8,568 nucleotides of DNA from JBBCJT01 sp037190665 (GTDB lineage Bacteria; Pseudomonadota; Alphaproteobacteria; Acetobacterales; Acetobacteraceae): assembly GCA_037190665.1 (NCBI GenBank), contig JBBCJT010000107.1, positions 1 to 8,568 of the forward strand, given 5' to 3'. Of this stretch, positions 5,544 to 8,568 are shown piece by piece; positions within the stretch are counted from its first letter, which is position 1, and every line of letters starts with the position of its first letter. The notes beneath the pieces are model-generated. The model searched no databases. It saw only the letters and a program-made list of their open reading frames with translations, and was not told the DNA's origin. The translations under genes and the position numbers were made by a program.

Positions 5544-6779
5544 ATGCGCCCCGTCTTCGGCATCGATTTCGGCACCACCAACTCCGTCGTGACCCTGCTG
5601 GACGAAACCGGCGCGGCCGAGGTGGTGCGGCGCGACGCGGACGAGGTGTTCCGCTCCGTGCTGTGCTTCCGCCCGGACGGGACCGGTGGGGCGCGGCACT
5701 GGGCCGGGCCGGCGGCGATCGAGGCCTATCTGGACGATCCGCATGACAGCCGGCTGATCATGTCCATGAAGAGCTACCTCGCGCAGCGCAGCTTCACCCA
5801 GACGCGCATCCTGTCGCGGATGTGGACGCTGGAGGCGCTGATCGGCCTGTTCCTGCGCGAATTGCTGGCCCCCGTGGCGGACCGGCTGGCGGACGCGCGC
5901 GTGGTGGTCGGGCGGCCGGTGCGCTTCGTCGGCGCGCAGGCGGACGATGCGTTCGGCGAGCAGCGGCTGCGCGGCGCCTTCGCGCTCGCGGGCCTCGGGC
6001 AGGTGCAGGTGGCGCTGGAACCCGCCGCCGCCGGGGCGCGCTTCGCCGCCGGGCTGGACCGGCCGACCACCGTGCTGGTCGCCGATTTCGGCGGCGGCAC
6101 CAGCGACTTCTCCGTCCTGCGCTTCACCCCCGGCCCGCCGCGCGCCGTCCAGGCGCTGGGCCATGCCGGCGTGGGCATCGCGGGCGACGCGCTCGACTAC
6201 CGCATCATCGACCGCGTGATCTCCCCGCGGCTCGGCAAGGGCAGCGACTACACGGTGATGGGCAAGACCCTGCCGGTGCCCGCCGACTGGTATGCCCATT
6301 TCGCGCGCTGGCACCGGCTGTCGCTGATGAACACGCCGCGCTTCCGCCGCGACCTCGCCGACGTGATGCGCACCGCCGAACATCCCGAGCGGCTGGCCAT
6401 GCTGTCGCGGCTGATCGAGGAGGAGGCGGGCTATGCGCTGTACCGCGCCGTCTCCGACGTGAAAGCGGCGCTGTCGGGTGCCGCGTCCGCCACGCTCGAT
6501 TTCGCCTTCGGCGGCGTGCGCATCGAGGCGGAGATCACCCGTGCCGATTTCGAGAGCTGGATCGCGCCGGAGCTGTCGCGCATCGCCACCGCGGTCGATG
6601 CCGCGCTCACCGATGCCGCCATCGCGCCCGCATCCGTGGATCGCGTGTTCCTGACCGGCGGCACCTCGCTGGTGCCCGCGGTGCGAGGGCTGTTCGAGCG
6701 GCGGTTCGGCGCGGACCGCATCGTGGCCGGTGGTGAGTTCGTCTCCGTCGCCGAGGGGCTTGCGCTGCTCGGCGCGTAG
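5544..6779 (+). CDS. Hsp70-like ATPase, YegD type
   Basis: This 411-residue protein has the Hsp70/actin ATPase fold but no room for the C-terminal peptide-binding domain of DnaK, as in E. coli YegD, a putative chaperone of unclear role. The phosphate-1 loop GIDFGTTNS is at 6-14. A lysine in SMKSYL (K76) may match the catalytic lysine of DnaK. LEPAAAG at 158-164 resembles DnaK's INEPTAA. The phosphate-2 loop ADFGGGTSDFSV is at 180-191, and the adenosine motif VFLTGGTSLVPAVR at 368-381. The protein is cytoplasmic. The start at 5544 places the first loop six residues from the N-terminus, as usual for the family; no ribosome site is visible. It diverges from nudC across a repeat-filled region, and the gene after it starts 56 bases past its stop, in the same direction. 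Client proteins and co-chaperones cannot be told from the sequence. Confidence 0.92.
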   Translation: MRPVFGIDFGTTNSVVTLLDETGAAEVVRRDADEVFRSVLCFRPDGTGGARHWAGPAAIEAYLDDPHDSRLIMSMKSYLAQRSFTQTRILSRMWTLEALIGLFLRELLAPVADRLADARVVVGRPVRFVGAQADDAFGEQRLRGAFALAGLGQVQVALEPAAAGARFAAGLDRPTTVLVADFGGGTSDFSVLRFTPGPPRAVQALGHAGVGIAGDALDYRIIDRVISPRLGKGSDYTVMGKTLPVPADWYAHFARWHRLSLMNTPRFRRDLADVMRTAEHPERLAMLSRLIEEEAGYALYRAVSDVKAALSGAASATLDFAFGGVRIEAEITRADFESWIAPELSRIATAVDAALTDAAIAPASVDRVFLTGGTSLVPAVRGLFERRFGADRIVAGGEFVSVAEGLALLGA

Positions 6780-6820
6780 GCGTGCGCTATCAGGGCATGC
6801 CCGCCCGGCGGGGTTCGACA

Positions 6821-6828
6821 AGGAGAGG
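6821..6828 (+). promoter_or_regulatory. Ribosome binding site deciding the start at 6836
   Basis: AGGAGAGG lies 7 bases before the ATG at 6836. It supports that start over the ATG at 6782 in the same frame, which would place 18 charged residues before the signal peptide. Confidence 0.8.
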
Positions 6829-6835
6829 ATGCACG

Positions 6836-8410
6836 ATGCTGTCAAAATGGTGTCTGGCCGTGGTCGCGGCGGTCGGCGCGGCGATGCCGCATGTCGCTGC
6901 CGCGACGGAACTGCGGATCGGGGCCAGCGCCTATCCGCTGTCGGTCGATCCGCATTTCTACAACGGCATCGCCGACCGCAACCTGTCGCTGCACCTCTAC
7001 AGCCGCCTCGTCGAGCAGACGGGCGACATGCAGCTCACGCCCGGCCTCGCCAGCGCGTGGAAGCTGATCTCCGAGACGGAGTGGGAGTTCACCCTGCGGC
7101 CCGACGTGAAGTGGTCGGACGGCAGGCCGCTGACCTCCGAGGACATCGCCTTCTCGATCACCCGTTCGGCGAACATCCCGAACAGCCCGCTCGGCTACGC
7201 CGTGTTCACGCGCGACATCGCCCGCATCGACACGCCGGACCCGCACACCGTGCGGATCGTCACCAAGCGCCCATCACCCAACCTGCCGCTGAACCTCTAC
7301 GCGATCTCGATCGTCGCGAAGCACGCGGCCACCAACGCGGGCGAGGCCGAGTTCAATTCCGGCCCGGCCGCGGTGGGTACGGGGCCGTACCGGCTGGTGC
7401 GCTTCCTGCGCAACGAGCGCGTGGACATGGAGCGCAATCCGCACTGGAGCGGCCCCGCGCCGGACTGGGACACGGTGTCCTTCCGCTTCATCGGCAACGA
7501 GGGCGCGCGCAGCGCGGCGCTGCTGTCCGGCGACGTGGACATGATCGAGACGCCGGCCCGCGCCGACCTGCCGCGCCTGCGCAGCGACGCCCGCTTCCGC
7601 CTCGCCTCCGCGCCCGGCAACCGCACCATCATGCTGCTGCCGAACGTGATCCAGCAGGAGCCGTCGGACCAGGTGACCGACAACGCCGGTCAGCCGCTCG
7701 CGAACAACCCGCTGCGGGACCTGCGCGTGCGGCAGGCGCTGTCGCACGCCATCGACCGCAAGTCGCTCGCCGAGCGGGTGATGGAGGACACGGCGGTGCC
7801 CGCCGGGCAGTTCATGTGGCCCGGCGCGTTCTCCTACACGCCCGACATCGGCGTGCCGGCCTACGACCCGGCGCGGGCGCGCGCGCTGCTGGCGGAGGCG
7901 GGCTTCCCGAACGGCTTCCAGATCGTGCTGAGCGCGTTCGCTGACCGGCCCGATTTCCGCACCATCTCGCAGGCCATCGCGCAGATGTGGACGCGGGCCG
8001 GGGTGAAGACCACCGTCAACGCCGCACCGGCCTCCGTCTATCTCGGGCGGGGCGCGAAGCACGAATACATGATGCCGTTCTTCAGTTGGGGCGTGAGCAC
8101 CGGCGAGGTCGGTTACGTGCTCAACAACATCTTCCGCACAAGGGACGCCTCCCTCGGCACCGGCTCGGCAAACTGGGGCGGGTACTCCAACCGGGCGCTG
8201 GACGAACTGATCGACCGGGCGAACGCCACGATGGACGATGCCGCGCGGGAACGGCTGCTGTTCGAGGCGCAGAAGATCGTCGCCGACGACGTGGCGGGAA
8301 TGCCGCTGTTCCGGCTGATCAACTTCTGGGCCACCCGCGCCGGAGTGATCTACGAGGCACGGCCGGACCAGCGCACGGTCGCCACCAGCGCGCGGGTCGC
8401 AAAGCCGTAG
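6836..8410 (+). CDS. ABC transporter substrate-binding protein, peptide/nickel (SBP_bac_5) family
   Basis: This 524-residue periplasmic protein should deliver a solute, commonly an oligopeptide, to an ABC importer of the DppA/OppA type. A signal peptide (MLSKWCLAVVAAVGAAMPHV) is probably cleaved after AAA near residue 23; the Cys at position 6 is not in a lipobox. Family landmarks are in order: ELRIGASAYPLSVDPHFYNG at the start of the mature chain, the Y/L-S-R-L-V-E block, LTPGLASAWK, WEFTLRPDVKWSDGRPLTSEDI, GTGPYRLVRF, LRDLRVRQALSHAIDRKSL, and a C-terminal GMPLFRLINFWATRAGVIYE. Length is typical. No permease or ATPase gene adjoins it within the window; only a repeat region lies downstream, so it is either an orphan or served by genes elsewhere. 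The substrate cannot be told. The start is fixed by a good ribosome site. Confidence 0.93.
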   Translation: MLSKWCLAVVAAVGAAMPHVAAATELRIGASAYPLSVDPHFYNGIADRNLSLHLYSRLVEQTGDMQLTPGLASAWKLISETEWEFTLRPDVKWSDGRPLTSEDIAFSITRSANIPNSPLGYAVFTRDIARIDTPDPHTVRIVTKRPSPNLPLNLYAISIVAKHAATNAGEAEFNSGPAAVGTGPYRLVRFLRNERVDMERNPHWSGPAPDWDTVSFRFIGNEGARSAALLSGDVDMIETPARADLPRLRSDARFRLASAPGNRTIMLLPNVIQQEPSDQVTDNAGQPLANNPLRDLRVRQALSHAIDRKSLAERVMEDTAVPAGQFMWPGAFSYTPDIGVPAYDPARARALLAEAGFPNGFQIVLSAFADRPDFRTISQAIAQMWTRAGVKTTVNAAPASVYLGRGAKHEYMMPFFSWGVSTGEVGYVLNNIFRTRDASLGTGSANWGGYSNRALDELIDRANATMDDAARERLLFEAQKIVADDVAGMPLFRLINFWATRAGVIYEARPDQRTVATSARVAKP

Positions 8411-8482
8411 CGGCGGGGCGCTGCCCCGGGCCCCGGCAAGGGCTCTGCCCTTGCATCCCGGCAGGGGGCACGGCCCCCTGCA
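8411..8482. repeat. Triple-hairpin GC-rich intergenic element
   Basis: Three perfect hairpins, each with a 3-nt loop, follow the stop of the substrate-binding protein gene: 8414-8428 (6-bp stem), 8436-8454 (8-bp stem) and 8461-8481 (9-bp stem). I recall similar 'aagggctctgccctt' and 'cagggggc...gccccctg' segments as frequent intergenic repeats in Acetobacteraceae; this is from memory, not a search. No T-tract directly follows, but the block may still protect or end the transcript. Confidence 0.6.
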
Positions 8483-8520
8483 CCCGCGATTCCTTCAGGA
8501 AGGCTTTTCAGCAGGTCGGT

Positions 8521-8568
8521 CATCTGCCCCCACCCCCTCGATAATCATCGAGGGGGTGGGGGCAGATG
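8521..8568. repeat. Perfect 22-bp inverted repeat ending at the window end
   Basis: Bases 8521-8542 are the exact reverse complement of 8547-8568, with a 4-nt loop (aatc) between. The stem mixes a GC-rich centre (cccccaccccc) with catctg/cagatg ends. It stops exactly at the last base of the window. It may be a genuine hairpin at which an assembly broke, or a fold-back artefact at a contig end. No T-tract can be seen because the sequence ends. Confidence 0.85.

Noticed and set aside
5340..6845. Minus-strand open frame continuing upstream of nudC to 6845
   Set aside because: It is antisense to the Hsp70-like gene; its translation is His/Arg/Gly-rich without motifs, as expected of a GC-rich shadow frame.
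8400..8523. Minus-strand reading frame starting at the ATG at 8523 (MTDLLKSLPEG...)
   Set aside because: It runs straight into the triple-hairpin element, giving a Gly/Pro/Ala-rich translation, and then into the antisense of the substrate-binding protein gene.

Overview
The window is very GC-rich throughout (about 70% by eye), with strong G/C bias at third codon positions. This fits a GC-rich alphaproteobacterium, and the gene and repeat types suggest Acetobacteraceae or another Rhodospirillales (Roseomonas-like). That placement is an inference from composition, the small DUF3553 gene and intergenic repeats of the kind common in that group. No rRNA, tRNA, CRISPR array, transposase or phage gene was found. 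Gene content is mostly ordinary chromosomal housekeeping and accessory genes; the most unusual content is between the genes.

Layout, left to right. Bases 1-359 hold a degraded C-rich end, a fragment of an interspersed repeat and no convincing gene. A Tat-exported transglutaminase-like protein follows on the + strand (360-1379). It converges on a leftward block: TauE/SafE-type permease (3680 to 2925), then two paralogous secreted proteins of unknown function (2878 to 2300 and 2170 to 1613), with a clear intrinsic terminator between the two paralogs. Upstream of that block is a tightly packed leftward operon: nudC (NADH/NAD+ diphosphatase, 5339 to 4416), a small cysteine-rich exported or lipoprotein gene overlapping nudC by 4 bases (4419 to 4129), and a 56-residue DUF3553 gene (4125 to 3955). 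Diverging from nudC is a short Hsp70-like (YegD-type) ATPase (5544-6779), followed by a periplasmic substrate-binding protein of a peptide-type ABC transporter (6836-8410) whose permease and ATPase genes are not in the window.

Intergenic structure. A composite hairpin repeat (two perfect 11-bp palindromes around a core of about 65-70 nt) occurs twice, at about 1431-1556 and, inverted, at about 3755-3923, with a probable third fragment at the left edge. A degenerate tandem repeat of about 25 nt fills the nudC/Hsp70 divergent intergenic region. Three consecutive 3-nt-loop hairpins follow the substrate-binding protein gene. The last 48 bases form a perfect 22-bp stem with a 4-nt loop that ends exactly at the window end. 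That end, together with the corrupted-looking C-rich start, suggests the window is a complete assembly contig with artefact-prone ends.

No new multi-gene system is supported. The best leads are the tandem paralogs, each with an internal duplication, and the composite repeat family.
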